From Tritrichomonas musculus (taxonomy: Eukaryota > Parabasalia > Tritrichomonadida > Tritrichomonadidae): a stretch of 64,000 nt of DNA. The notes under the pieces were generated by a model. That model was not told the DNA's origin and did no database searches. It saw nothing but the letters and a program-made list of their open reading frames with translations. The position numbers were made by a program, and so were the translations under genes. Where the stretch lies: positions 930,001 to 994,000 of the forward strand of contig JAPFFF010000016.1 in assembly GCA_039105265.1 (NCBI GenBank). The letters are read 5' to 3'. This document shows positions 30,540-41,486 of the stretch, piece by piece. Position 1 is the first letter of the stretch; each line of letters begins with the position of its first letter.

Positions 30540-33500
30540 GATCATTAAGGTTAACAGGTTAAATCTAACCCTATTTTTCTAACCTATTTTGTTTGATTTG
30601 ATGATTGATGAACAAATGATAGTATTGAATAGAATTATTGATTGATTGAACGAATTGTAATTGATTATTGATTGATTGAACGAATTGAGTGCTGTTTGAA
30701 TACTGGATTGATTGCTGTTTGATTTGATTAGATTGAATGTTTGTTGAATGTAATTGACCTGTCATCTGTCAACTGTCCACTTCATTTTCATGAACTGATT
30801 ACTAATAAGGTGAAGAGGTTAGATCTAACCCTATTTTTCTAACCCTTGTAATTGACCTGTCATCTTTATCTTACTTGTTCTATTAAGTGACACGAAGCGG
30901 TATTTGTTAAATGCATTTTACATGAATTGGCCTTAGTATTTGACCTATATTTGACCTGTATTTGACCTATATTTGAATCTGTCCATTACATTATCTAAGA
31001 AGCATTATTGATTGATAACGTGAATTAACCTTAGTACTTGAACGAACGAATTGAATAAATTGAATGAACGAACGAACGAATGAATGAATGAAAGGAATTG
31101 AATGAAATGAACGAACGAATGAAATGGCCTCTTATTTGAAAAATATAGTCAGGGTGAAGAGGTGAATTCTCACCCGATAAACACCACCTGTATTTGACAT
31201 GAATTATTATAAGTGTTATTGAACGAATGAAACGAATAAACGAATTGAATTAATGAATAGAATCGAATGGAATTGAATAAATGATGTCGAATGGAATTGA
31301 ATGAATGATAGTATTAAGCAAATTAACTACCCTATTAAATGACCTTATTGAACAAATTGAATGGAATGAACAAATGAATTGGCTGGAATGAATTGAATAG
31401 ATTGAATGCATTTGATTGGTCCATATTTCTCTGTTTCATGTTGTTACTGTTGATCGAAAGCAGAGGTGACAAAAATATAGTGACAATTCACCTGTTCACC
31501 TTTAATACAATTCGCCTTAGTATTTAGAAATGGAATTGAATAAATGAATTGAATGAAAGTATTATCCCACTCTTTCTTGTTGTGAATGTGTGTTGAATTG
31601 AATGAAACAAATGAATTGAACGAACAAATGAATGAATAGAATGAATTGACCTTTTTGTGAATGTTATTGCAAGTGTTATTGAACAAATTGAATGGAATGA
31701 ACAAATGAATTGACCGGAAGCATTAAGGTTAACAGGTTAGATCTAACCCTATTTTTCTAACCTTAATGCATTTTACATAAATTGAGTGCTTGTTTTGAAC
31801 GAATAATGTCGAATGGAATCGAATGAATGATAGTATTAAGCAAATTAACTACCCTATTAAATGACCTTATTGAACAAATGAATTGGCTGGAATGAACAAA
31901 TGAATGAAACGGCCTTGTTGTGATATTATTATAAGTGTTATTTCTCATCAATGCATTTGACCTCTTATTTGAATGAATGAATAATGTCGAATTGAATGAA
32001 TAAATTGAGTGAACGAATTGAATGAACGAATTGAATGATGTTATTAAATGAATTGAACGAATTGAACGAATAAATTGAGTGAATGCATTTGATCGGTCAT
32101 CTGTTCACTCCATTTTCTGTTTCATGTTGTGGTTGTTGAATGAAAACAGAAGGCAACAATTCACCTTAGTATTTAGAAATGGAATTGAACAAATTGAATG
32201 ATAGTATTGAATGAATTGAATGAATTATAGTATTAAGCAAATTAACTACACTATTAAACGAACTGAATTGACCGAAAGCAATAAGGTTAGAAAAATAGGG
32301 TTAAATCTAACCTGTTAACCTTAATGCATTTTACATAAATTGAGTGCTGGTTTTGAACGAATTGAATTGAGTGAACGAATTAAATGAATTGAATGAAACG
32401 AGTGAAAGGAATTAAATGAAAGGAATGAATCTGTCCACTCCATTTTCTGTTTCATGTTATGGTTATTGATCGAAAGCAGAGGTGATAAATCACCTTAGTA
32501 TTTTATTTGTCTTCTGTCTTCTGTCCACTACATTTTTTGGGAACCATTTTATCATGGAACATGGAACATTATCATGGAACAGGAAACATTATCATTAATA
32601 AACTGATTGATTGAATGAAAACAGAAGGTGATAAATCACCTTGTATTTGACCTTGTTGTGAATGAATGAACTGAATTGACTGAAATGAATAAATGAATAA
32701 ATGAATTGAATTGAACGAACGAATAGATTGAATTGAACAAACGAATGAAATGAATCTGTTCACTCCATTTTCTGTTTCATGTTGTGGTTGTTGAATGAAA
32801 ACAGAAGGCAACAATTCACCTCGTATTTGACCTTATTGTGAATGAATGAACGAATCGAATTGACTGGAATGAATAAATGAATTGAACGAATTAAATGAAT
32901 TGAATTAAACGAACGAATGCATTTGAATGAATGAATAATGTCGAATATATTGAACGAATTAACTATACTATTAAACGAACTGAATGGAATTGAATGAATG
33001 ATGTTGAATGAATGGAATTGAACGAATTGATCGGAAGCAATAAGGTTAGAAAAATAGGGTTAAATCTAACCTGCTAACCTTTAATGCATTTTACATAAAT
33101 TGAGTGCTGGTTTTGAACGAACGAATAGAATGAATTGAATGATGTCGAATGAAATTGACCTCTTATTTGGTCTTAGAATTTGATTATTTAGGAATTGAAC
33201 GAACGAATGGAATTGTTGTGAATGTTATTGAACAAATTGACTGGAATGAATTAAATGAATTGAATGGAATGAATGCATTTGGCCTCTTATTTGAATTGGT
33301 CATCTGTTCACTCCATTTTATAGGAGCATATTGTTGTTGTTTAAATGAAAGTAGAGGTGACAAAAATATAGTGACAATTCACCTGTTCACCTTTAATACA
33401 ATTCACCTTAGTATTTGGCCTCTTATTTAGAAACGACCTTGTTGTGAATGTTATTGAACAAATTGAATGAATGAAACGAGTGAATGTTATTGCAAGTGTT

Positions 33501-33790
33501 ATTGAACGAATTGAATGATAGTATTGAACCTAATTATCGATATTTCTAGTTAATGCATTTGACCTCTTATTTGATTATTTAGAAATTAAATGAATTGAAA
33601 GCAATAAGGTTAGAAAAATAAGGTTAGATCTAACCTGTTAACCTTAATGCAATTGACATAAATTGGCCTCTTATTTAGAAATGAATGAATGAATGAATGA
33701 ATATTATTGAATGTTGTAATTGAAGGGAATGAAAACAAGAAGGTGACGAAAATCGGGTGAGAATTCACCCTCGTGCTCTTCACCTTTAAA
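30540..33790. repeat. TTCA-rich region with hairpin modules (right)
   Basis: Mirror image of 25220-28470, so the tetranucleotide reads TGAA on this strand. The same modules recur inverted, for example at about 30545, 31724, 32283 and 33043. No genes. Confidence 0.75.
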
Positions 33791-33799
33791 TGAAAAATA

Positions 33800-34885
33800 C
33801 GTGATTGTTGTTAATGATTCGATTGTTGTTGATGATACTAAATAATGTTAATACTGTTGTTGTTAATGGATGCTGTTAATGATAGATGCCGTCGTTGATA
33901 ATGATGCTAAATAATGTTAATAGATGGTGTTGATAGATGATGCCGTTGATAATGATGCTAAATAATGTTAATACTGATGTTGATGATAAATGATGGTGAT
34001 GATAATATTAATAATGTTGTTGTCGATATTAATAATGTTAATAGATGGTGTTGATGTTAATAAATGATGTTGATGTTGATGTCGATAGATGATAATAGTA
34101 AATGTTGTTGATGTTGATGGTAATATTAATAATGATAGATATTGTTAATGATAGATGGTGATGCTGTTGATAGATGGTGATGTTGGTTGATGCTAAATAA
34201 TGTTAATACTGTTGATAATGATAAATGCTGTTGTTGATAGATGTTAATAGATGGTGTTGTTGTTGTTAATGTCGTTGTTGATAATAATACTAAATAATAT
34301 TAATAATGTTAATGATAGATGCTGTTGCTGTTGATAGTTGATAGTTGATAGTTGATGCTGATGCTGTTGATATTAATAATGTTAATACTGATGTCGATGA
34401 TATGTGATGCTGTTGTTAATGATAGATGCTGTTGTTGTTAATAGATGATGCTGTTGGTTGATGTTGTTGATAGTAAATGATGCTGTTGGTTGATGTTGTT
34501 GATGTTAAATGATGCTGTTGGTTGATGTTGTTGATGTTAAATGATGCTGTTGGTTGATGATGATATTAATAATGTTGGTTGATAGATGCTCTTGGTTGAT
34601 GCTAAATAATGTTAATACTGCTGTTGTTGTTGATGGATGATGCTGTTGTTGATAGTAAATGATATTGATGTTGTTGATAGTAAATGATATTGATGTTAAT
34701 GTTAATAGTAAATGATGATGATAATAAATAATGTTGATAGATGCTGTTGTTGTTGTTGATATTCATAATGTTGATGGATGATGCTGTTGGTTAATGTTTT
34801 TGTTAATGTTGATGATAAATGATATTAATAATGTTAATGCTGATGTTGTTGTTGATGCTAATACTGTTGATAGATGCTGAATTGC
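33800..34885. repeat. trinucleotide-rich repeat array (right)
   Basis: Mirror of 24125-25210; reads as TTGTTGATG, AATGTTAATA and AGATGCTGTTG units on this strand. Non-coding. Confidence 0.8.
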
Positions 34886-34916
34886 TTCATAAAATAAAAA
34901 TATATAATTGAATGGT

Positions 34917-36344
34917 TTACTCTATCTTAACTAAATTATATACTCTTTGCATTTTACCTTTCTCTCTGTTATATCTACTTCTTATTTCATATCCCTCAGG
35001 TACATCCTTCTCGTTTTTAAACCCAAAGTGCTGATATAACTGTTTTTTGCCATTAAACTCTCTGTTCAAATCATTTTCGTTTATCATTATTGTATCCTTA
35101 TTTGTTTCTTCCTCCTGTTCTGTCTCTTCAACAATAACTTCTCCAATCTTGCTCATGTATCTTATCCATGAATCTTTGTCCATTGATTGCCATGCATTAG
35201 CTCTCAATTGATTTAATCTTGTCTTATATCTGTTCTTGGCTACCTTGTATGTAAACTTCTCTTCTGGTACCTTTACTTGTCTCATGTAAAGATAAGCTGT
35301 TGAATTCTCGTTCCTGTTTCTTCCTACAAACTGTTCAACTGATGATACGGTATCTAATGGGGTCTGAATGAATATAGACAATAGATTTTCCTTCAGTGAC
35401 TGACCTGATTGGATACATGAAGTAGCAATAACTATATCAACGTCCTCCGTGCTAACAAACTTGCCTTCATCACTTATCTCTACTTCCTTCTTATCAGAGT
35501 TGTACAATGCTTTATTAAGTTCATTGTCGATACACTCCTTTAATCGTTCACATTCATTCTTGTCTTCTATCTTAATTAATATCTTATCATACCTCTTTAT
35601 CTCTTCGAGTACTTGCTTAGCTATAGTCTCTCTTTGCTCTTGCATATTGCTTCTCAGCTTGTATAGATATATAGTTCTGTGGTATTTGATGTCGGCTAAT
35701 GGGTTTATCTTTTCGTATTCTTCAAAGACTGATAAGCAAGAAATGTCAGATGCTGTAGCAGTAATCAAGCCTACTTTATTAAACTCTCTACAGATCTCTA
35801 TTAACGATATGTGTTCTAGTAGTAGGTGTGCTTCATCAATAAGGAGTGTGTATTCACTGTTGAAATCTATTTGGTGGTGATAGAAATGCTCTATGATTCC
35901 TCCAAGACACTTAGATGCGGTAGAGAATGTAGTTATAACAACAGGTATAAAGTGCTTGATGGCTTCCTTAAACTCTTTAAATGCACCTTCCTTTACACAT
36001 AACTTTATCATTTCATCTATGTTCTCGGGGTGATTGTTGTTTAATGCTACATACAACTTAGAGTAGAACTCCGCAGCGATGTTAATGGTAGGTACGATGA
36101 GTATGAACTTGTTATCAGGTACTGTGTTATAGATCCATTTCCTTATTGCTGTTGATTTGCCTGAACCAATTGGCGCTTGACAGATGAACTTCTTTATGGT
36201 TTTCTCTATGGTTATCTCTTCTTCTTCTGTGCTTTTAGTATAAGTTATCTCATATGATTTAACGGGAAGGCTCTCAAACACATTCCAGTCAACATACTGC
36301 TTGGTTGTCATTTGGACAAGAATAAAAACAAAAAAAGAAAACAA
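34917..36344 (-). CDS. SF2 helicase, origin-binding-protein type (right copy)
   Basis: The 475 residues are identical to the left copy at 22668-24095, with the same Walker A APIGSGKST, DEAH box and GRNRN motif VI. It reads from the arm's outer end towards the centre, so the two helicases face each other. The likely start is again the internal methionine (MTTKQ). Identity at all residues across 1.4 kb shows the arms have not yet diverged. Confidence 0.8.
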   Translation of the reverse strand: MFSFFVFILVQMTTKQYVDWNVFESLPVKSYEITYTKSTEEEEITIEKTIKKFICQAPIGSGKSTAIRKWIYNTVPDNKFILIVPTINIAAEFYSKLYVALNNNHPENIDEMIKLCVKEGAFKEFKEAIKHFIPVVITTFSTASKCLGGIIEHFYHHQIDFNSEYTLLIDEAHLLLEHISLIEICREFNKVGLITATASDISCLSVFEEYEKINPLADIKYHRTIYLYKLRSNMQEQRETIAKQVLEEIKRYDKILIKIEDKNECERLKECIDNELNKALYNSDKKEVEISDEGKFVSTEDVDIVIATSCIQSGQSLKENLLSIFIQTPLDTVSSVEQFVGRNRNENSTAYLYMRQVKVPEEKFTYKVAKNRYKTRLNQLRANAWQSMDKDSWIRYMSKIGEVIVEETEQEEETNKDTIMINENDLNREFNGKKQLYQHFGFKNEKDVPEGYEIRSRYNREKGKMQRVYNLVKIE

Positions 36345-36548
36345 ATGATGTGTATTTAATTGGATGTGTATTTGTGCTTATGAGGGTGTTGTGTTTTCTA
36401 TGATAAGTAGATGCTTGTATGTTTACTAGGTTCTTAATGGTATTATACTTATGAAGGTAAATATTTGGTCACGTTACTGACACAAAATCTGACGCCTAGT
36501 ATAGAAGCTTGTGGAAATTGTGTCATAGCGTGACAGAATTGACACAAG

Positions 36549-36663
36549 GTATAGGCAGAGGGAACATAGCGACCGCGGCCGTATGCGAAGCTCCAAGCGA
36601 AGGCGTGCCTGAGCTTGGCTGCGGAGCGTATAGGCTGGGGGAGAGTATCGACCACTGCCTATA
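36549..36663. promoter_or_regulatory. GC-rich inverted-repeat patch at inner right end
   Basis: Mirror of 22349-22463, about 250 bases upstream of the right helicase. Same nested dyads; candidate origin or promoter. Confidence 0.4.
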
Positions 36664-36673
36664 CTATACTACT

Positions 36674-37054
36674 ATATAGTCCAGTTAATAGTTTTATTCG
36701 ATGACTGATAGATTTAATTGTGATATCTTTTGTTGAAAGCATGGTTATTGTATTGTCAGCGTTTACACTAAATGTTATAATATTAACACATTCATCATTT
36801 TTCATCTGTTGTTGGTTCATTTTTTTAATTAATTCTTTGATTTCATATGAATATTTATTTTCAAATGTTATTTTTATTAATTGTTTTTCATCATCAATGA
36901 ATTCAAAAGTGTCATCAGTCGTTGAATATAAAATATTTGACATTGTGTTAATGGACGAAATATAATATTTGATATAACTACATTTCCATGGAATGTCAAT
37001 GTTTAATGATACTGTGCTATAATCAGACAGTTTCGAATGAACTGAATATAACAT
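36674..37054 (-). pseudogene. N-terminal piece of a penton-like minor capsid gene
   Basis: An open minus-strand piece starting MLYSVHSKLSDYSTVSLNID and running into the inner element. The order is: a strand-rich start, FEFIDDEKQLIKITFENKY, a helix YEIKELIKKMN, NIITFSVNADNTITM, and then KLLTGLY-like RIKLLTGLY. This is the order of the first half of penton proteins in Polinton-like elements, where a strand, a helix, FSLD-x-x-T-N-K-I and LLGF follow one another. The gene is interrupted by the inner element. It diverges from the 1344-aa gene 10 bases away. Confidence 0.5.
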
Positions 37055-37063
37055 AATTTAATA

Positions 37064-40000
37064 ATGAATAAAATGACAATTGCGTTATACGCTTACAAAT
37101 CTAAAGAAACTGAAATTTTTAATGACAAGGGATTTAAGATTTTCGTTGGTGAAGATGATGAAGGAAACGAACAAATAAATATCACTAATGATGATAATGA
37201 TACAATTAAATTCAATTGTATTTACAACAAGGATGAAGTAAATGATTTGGTATCAACTGGAACAAACGACCCTGAATATTTGAAGAAAACAGCATTAAGT
37301 GGAGTTAATGAAGTATTGAAAGCATTAATAACATATCATAGTTTGAAATACGCTAATGATAAACTAAATGTGATTGACAAAAATGTTAAAACATCATCAA
37401 ATGCATTGTTTGAATTGTGGCAATGGACGAATTCAAATATGTTTGAAATTAATAATGTTATTAATGCTATTATTGATGCTGTGAATGATATTAATAGCTA
37501 TCATTGTATGGATGAAGGAGGATTACATGACCAATTAACATCATTAGCAGGATTAGTGAATAATCTCGATGGATATATAACATCAACGATTAATCCAGAG
37601 ATACAAAACATATGGCAATCGTTTTCTAATTTTAGCACTAGAGTTTGGGGTTCTAATGCTGAACAAATTATGGCACCATTGGATAAAATAGAAACAGTGT
37701 ACAGTGAAGGCAAATCAGCATTGACAACTGAGTTATCGAAAATATGGGCTCCACCAAATGATGAAACCGAAAAATCATATGATATTGTAGACCCAAGCCA
37801 AAAAATAAAAGATTTATCAATACCTATCATTGATGACCCGATGCAAAGACCATTTGATGAATCAAAACCGATTTATGGAAAAATGAATATGCCTTATGAT
37901 TTGCAAGTTAACGGATTGATTAATGGTGTTGACATTAATGATTTGAAGCCAGTCGAAAGCAATTTTAGAAACGTGCAAGGTTATGAATATTATTATATTG
38001 AAAATGATGATGTATACACTAATGATTATATTTATAATTCGATTGAATGTAAGAAATTAAGCATCAAACACATACCATCAACGACAATAAATAAATTGAA
38101 GACAATAAAAAATAAATTAAATGTGTTTCGAATTGTGTTGAGAAAAAATGAAATCATTGATGAGTCTGGAGCATTTATGAAAGATTTTTATATATACGTT
38201 GATGAAAATAAATTATATTGTCCAGTTATTACGATTCATTCACAAACACCGCTGACGTATATTGTCAATCATGAAGTTATAGATTGGAATGATGAACCAT
38301 TTATAGCTATTGATAAACAATCATCAATTGAATTAATGAAATATTATCTTCAGGGTGAAATATCAATCATGTATCTTTTGAATCAAAACGCTATTGAATC
38401 AACAACTCCTGAAATTAAATGTGATATCATTAATGCAAGAAATGCTTTGAAGTTGCATGAATCAAATATTGGGTATTTTTATAAACCGTCATATATTAAT
38501 GAATCTGATGATAATTATTCAATGACGTTTAATATTCCTAATAGTTATTCATTACCAACAGGCATGGAATTTACATTCACTGAACATTGTTTTAATAACA
38601 CTTGGCTGTTGACTTGGGATGGTGATAAATGGGTAGGTGATAATATACAAGCGAAATCAAAAGCTGAAGATGCAATAGATGCGGTCAAACATTGGGACCA
38701 ACAGGGACATTTCGTTATTGCGCTTGAAAAAAATGAATTCAATGATTACATTATCAAAAATTGGTTCAATATTGACACAACTGATGATAAAACAGTTTTC
38801 AAACAAATATTAGAAGACAAACGAACAGCGATAACATTTGATGGATTGTATGATAATAATGAACATTTTGATGTCGCACGTGATGGGTTGCCATCATTGA
38901 AAAGCATGTTATCATTGGGTGGATTCACAACTTCATTTAGTAATTTGGAGGCTAACTATTATCACGCTCAAATAAATGTTGCAATTAATGTTGAAGCTAA
39001 AAGTGATGCATTGAAAAAACAAATCATCATTAGTTATATCAATCATATGAAAGAGCTTCATATGTTCGTCAATATTGGAGGTATAACAAATAAATTCGTT
39101 TGTGATTTGTATATAACTAATGAACCACTGGAAGAATACACAAGCGGACCTCAAGCATATTACATCAAATTGAAGACAATAAAAAATGTTATTCAAAAAC
39201 TAGGAGCTAAATTTGAAGCTTCAAATATTACAACGAAAGACATAACATTACATTTGAATAGAAAGATGTTGAGACCAATCGAAGAGATTAATTGGGACCC
39301 AACAACAAATCCCTTCAAATATATCATTGACCAACAGTTTTACACAATCTCTCCAAATCCAAATGCTGCAACAACATTGTATACTGACTATAATATCACA
39401 TCATCAAAAATAATCACAGCTGACAATATAACAACGATGAGAAGTGATTTAAATATAGTAGCGAATACACAAGATGTCATAGTTTATGATGTTGACAAGA
39501 TAACAAAGCGAGTTGATAATTTAGATGTTGAAATGTCTGATGTCAAAAATAGAGTTTCACATCTCGAGAGTAAAGTGAAATCATTGAACATCAAAACTGA
39601 TATTGCTTTAGTATTAACAGCTGCATCAACTGCATTATCGATTGGAAACACTCTTGAGCTAACAGGTAAATATATATCAATTGGGATGGGAAAACTTAGG
39701 AATTTCATTAATAACGGATACACCAGATTAGCAACAACGAGTGGTGAAGCATCAGAGGTTGAATTAGCAGCACTTGATTATAGTGAAAATTTACCACCTG
39801 TTCCATTCGAAGGAACAAGAATGACAAACACTGATGGATATGTTAAATTGAAATCATGGATTCATGCTGCTCATGTAAAACCAAAATTCAGTTCATTATA
39901 TGCTGATGATAATGAAGAGAGCGCAAACAATCCACATGCGATGATTGTGTCATATGCGACGTTGAATGATGTTTGTATTTATTACCGTGATTCATTGAAA

Positions 40001-41098
40001 CCATGTTTTAATGTTGTATGTCATCAATTGGATAATATTAATAATACAATTCGTGATGTTGCATGTAAAAAAGATTTACAGGGAATGGTCAAGTTATCTG
40101 ATTTTGTTGATGTAGCTATTAATAATTGCACATTACCTGAAGACCAATCACATAATATTTTAATAATAACATTTGAACATCCTATTTATTGTGGTGATTT
40201 ATGTTTTACATTGAGTTTCACATCGAATGACAATCAACAATATTCACATAATCTAAAAATAACATTTAGTCCATATGATGACCCACAATTGACAGGTGAT
40301 GAATGGGTAGAAGGTAAGGGAGGTGTAGATATTATTGATGACAATCAAGCATGTTTAACATGGACGACATTTAATATTAATGAACAATCAAATGTAGTTT
40401 ATACAATAACGACGAATGATGTAAAATATAAAATCAGTGAACGAGGTATAAATGATTTGGTATACAAAGAAACAACTGATGACCTAGACAAAAGAATAAA
40501 AGCATTAGAAGCATTAAAACATGAACCACCAGTAATTGATTTAAATAATTATCCAACAGTAGATGAAGTGAATGAAGCATTATCAAATTATGTGTTGAAA
40601 TCAGAGAATGAACAATTGAAAGCAAAAATAAATGAATTAGAAACAATAATAACATCATTAACTGCTCGATTAGATGTATTAGATTCATTAATTCCAAAGC
40701 CACCATCATTACCTGAATTCTACCAAGGATATACATATCGTGAATTGAATGATGAAAAAGAGTACTATAAAACATTCAAAAGAAATTCAGAACCAGTTTT
40801 TGATATATATATTGAACCTGTTGTTAATGAAAACAATGAATATGATATGGAATATGTTGTTGTATTGGAAGATGCTGATGGATTTAAACATTATTTGCGA
40901 ATTGTTTTAGCTTATGAAAATGATGATAAAACAGAAATCACATATAATTCATATTATATAGATGAACTGAATGGTCATAATGAAGCATTAACAATTGATG
41001 CTGCGGATTATCCTTATATTCCTGATTATTTAGCTGATTCATTCTATACAGCGTCATATCAAGAGTATCATTATTTAGAAAAATATTCCAAAGCATAA
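37064..41098 (+). CDS. 1344-aa fibre-like structural protein of outer element
   Basis: The longest gene of the element. No enzymatic motif is seen. Features: helical N-terminal half with DLQVNGLINGVDINDLKPVE near residue 285; several domains of beta-rich, Asn/Asp-rich sequence; a coiled coil at about 805-845 (ITKRVDNLDVEMSDVKNRVS); a hydrophobic stretch at about 848-880 (LVLTAASTALSIG); a second coiled coil at about 1126-1220 with YPTVDEVNEALSNYVLKSEN, a pattern common in trimeric tail fibres of phages; and a beta-rich C-terminal domain (EYVVVLEDADGFKHYLRIVL). A receptor-binding fibre or other large virion-type protein is the best guess. The frame is intact. Confidence 0.55.
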   Translation: MNKMTIALYAYKSKETEIFNDKGFKIFVGEDDEGNEQINITNDDNDTIKFNCIYNKDEVNDLVSTGTNDPEYLKKTALSGVNEVLKALITYHSLKYANDKLNVIDKNVKTSSNALFELWQWTNSNMFEINNVINAIIDAVNDINSYHCMDEGGLHDQLTSLAGLVNNLDGYITSTINPEIQNIWQSFSNFSTRVWGSNAEQIMAPLDKIETVYSEGKSALTTELSKIWAPPNDETEKSYDIVDPSQKIKDLSIPIIDDPMQRPFDESKPIYGKMNMPYDLQVNGLINGVDINDLKPVESNFRNVQGYEYYYIENDDVYTNDYIYNSIECKKLSIKHIPSTTINKLKTIKNKLNVFRIVLRKNEIIDESGAFMKDFYIYVDENKLYCPVITIHSQTPLTYIVNHEVIDWNDEPFIAIDKQSSIELMKYYLQGEISIMYLLNQNAIESTTPEIKCDIINARNALKLHESNIGYFYKPSYINESDDNYSMTFNIPNSYSLPTGMEFTFTEHCFNNTWLLTWDGDKWVGDNIQAKSKAEDAIDAVKHWDQQGHFVIALEKNEFNDYIIKNWFNIDTTDDKTVFKQILEDKRTAITFDGLYDNNEHFDVARDGLPSLKSMLSLGGFTTSFSNLEANYYHAQINVAINVEAKSDALKKQIIISYINHMKELHMFVNIGGITNKFVCDLYITNEPLEEYTSGPQAYYIKLKTIKNVIQKLGAKFEASNITTKDITLHLNRKMLRPIEEINWDPTTNPFKYIIDQQFYTISPNPNAATTLYTDYNITSSKIITADNITTMRSDLNIVANTQDVIVYDVDKITKRVDNLDVEMSDVKNRVSHLESKVKSLNIKTDIALVLTAASTALSIGNTLELTGKYISIGMGKLRNFINNGYTRLATTSGEASEVELAALDYSENLPPVPFEGTRMTNTDGYVKLKSWIHAAHVKPKFSSLYADDNEESANNPHAMIVSYATLNDVCIYYRDSLKPCFNVVCHQLDNINNTIRDVACKKDLQGMVKLSDFVDVAINNCTLPEDQSHNILIITFEHPIYCGDLCFTLSFTSNDNQQYSHNLKITFSPYDDPQLTGDEWVEGKGGVDIIDDNQACLTWTTFNINEQSNVVYTITTNDVKYKISERGINDLVYKETTDDLDKRIKALEALKHEPPVIDLNNYPTVDEVNEALSNYVLKSENEQLKAKINELETIITSLTARLDVLDSLIPKPPSLPEFYQGYTYRELNDEKEYYKTFKRNSEPVFDIYIEPVVNENNEYDMEYVVVLEDADGFKHYLRIVLAYENDDKTEITYNSYYIDELNGHNEALTIDAADYPYIPDYLADSFYTASYQEYHYLEKYSKA

Positions 41099-41127
41099 AA
41101 ATAAATAATCAATGAATAACAATGATA

Positions 41128-41439
41128 TTATTTTTGAAAATGATTTTCAATTAGTGAATGTAATTCATTTGATATTGATTTATTGATGATAATATTGAAA
41201 TCATTAATCTTATAATCTTTACCACGAAAATTATCACTTACAATTTTTTTAATAGCTGGTGTTGGTCGTATGTCATCAGCGATATCAAAATTATAATACC
41301 AACATTCATCATTATTTTTGAAATGTTTGTGGACTTGTCGAAAGTTGTCTTTATGTCTACGAACTAAATGAAGTTTCATATGTTCATCATCAATTGACTC
41401 TTGCCAAATTAAAAACTTATAGTTGTTAGTTTCTGTCAT
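41128..41439 (-). CDS. small protein of unknown function
   Basis: 103 residues: MTETNNYKFLIWQESIDDEH then KLHLVRRHKDNFRQVHKHFK, WYYNFDIADDIRPTPAIKK and a C-terminal helix. I do not recognise a family. First of three minus-strand genes that converge on the 1344-aa gene; spacing to the next is about 48 bases. Confidence 0.45.
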   Translation of the reverse strand: MTETNNYKFLIWQESIDDEHMKLHLVRRHKDNFRQVHKHFKNNDECWYYNFDIADDIRPTPAIKKIVSDNFRGKDYKINDFNIIINKSISNELHSLIENHFQK

Positions 41440-41486
41440 GTTAATTTATGACAAAAATAAAAAAATTATATAATTAATGAATTAAT

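Larger units (their letters stand above)
22339..36673. mobile_element. inner palindromic element with origin-binding-type helicases
   Basis: 14.3 kb whose halves are inverted copies: 22339-29349 and 29664-36673. It starts 5'-AGTAGTATAGTATAGG and is flanked on both sides by ATATA (22334-22338 and 36674-36678), a likely 5-bp target duplication. It lies inside a capsid-type gene of the outer element. Each arm has a GC-rich end patch, one SF2 helicase, a long repeat region and two small genes reading towards the arm's end. I see no capsid, polymerase or integrase gene, so the family is open; the 5'-AGT ends and 5-bp duplication match the outer element. Near-identity of the arms means recent origin or continuing homogenisation. 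Confidence 0.8.
29664..36673. repeat. right arm of palindrome (7010 bp)
   Basis: Inverse of 22339-29349. Starts GAACGAGAAACAAAAAGAG and ends TATACTATACTACT. Confidence 0.9.

Noticed and set aside
22339-36673. The palindrome as a simple assembly error
   Set aside because: Not fully excluded, but scattered differences between arms, the unique centre and the 5-bp flanks on both outer ends argue for a real structure.
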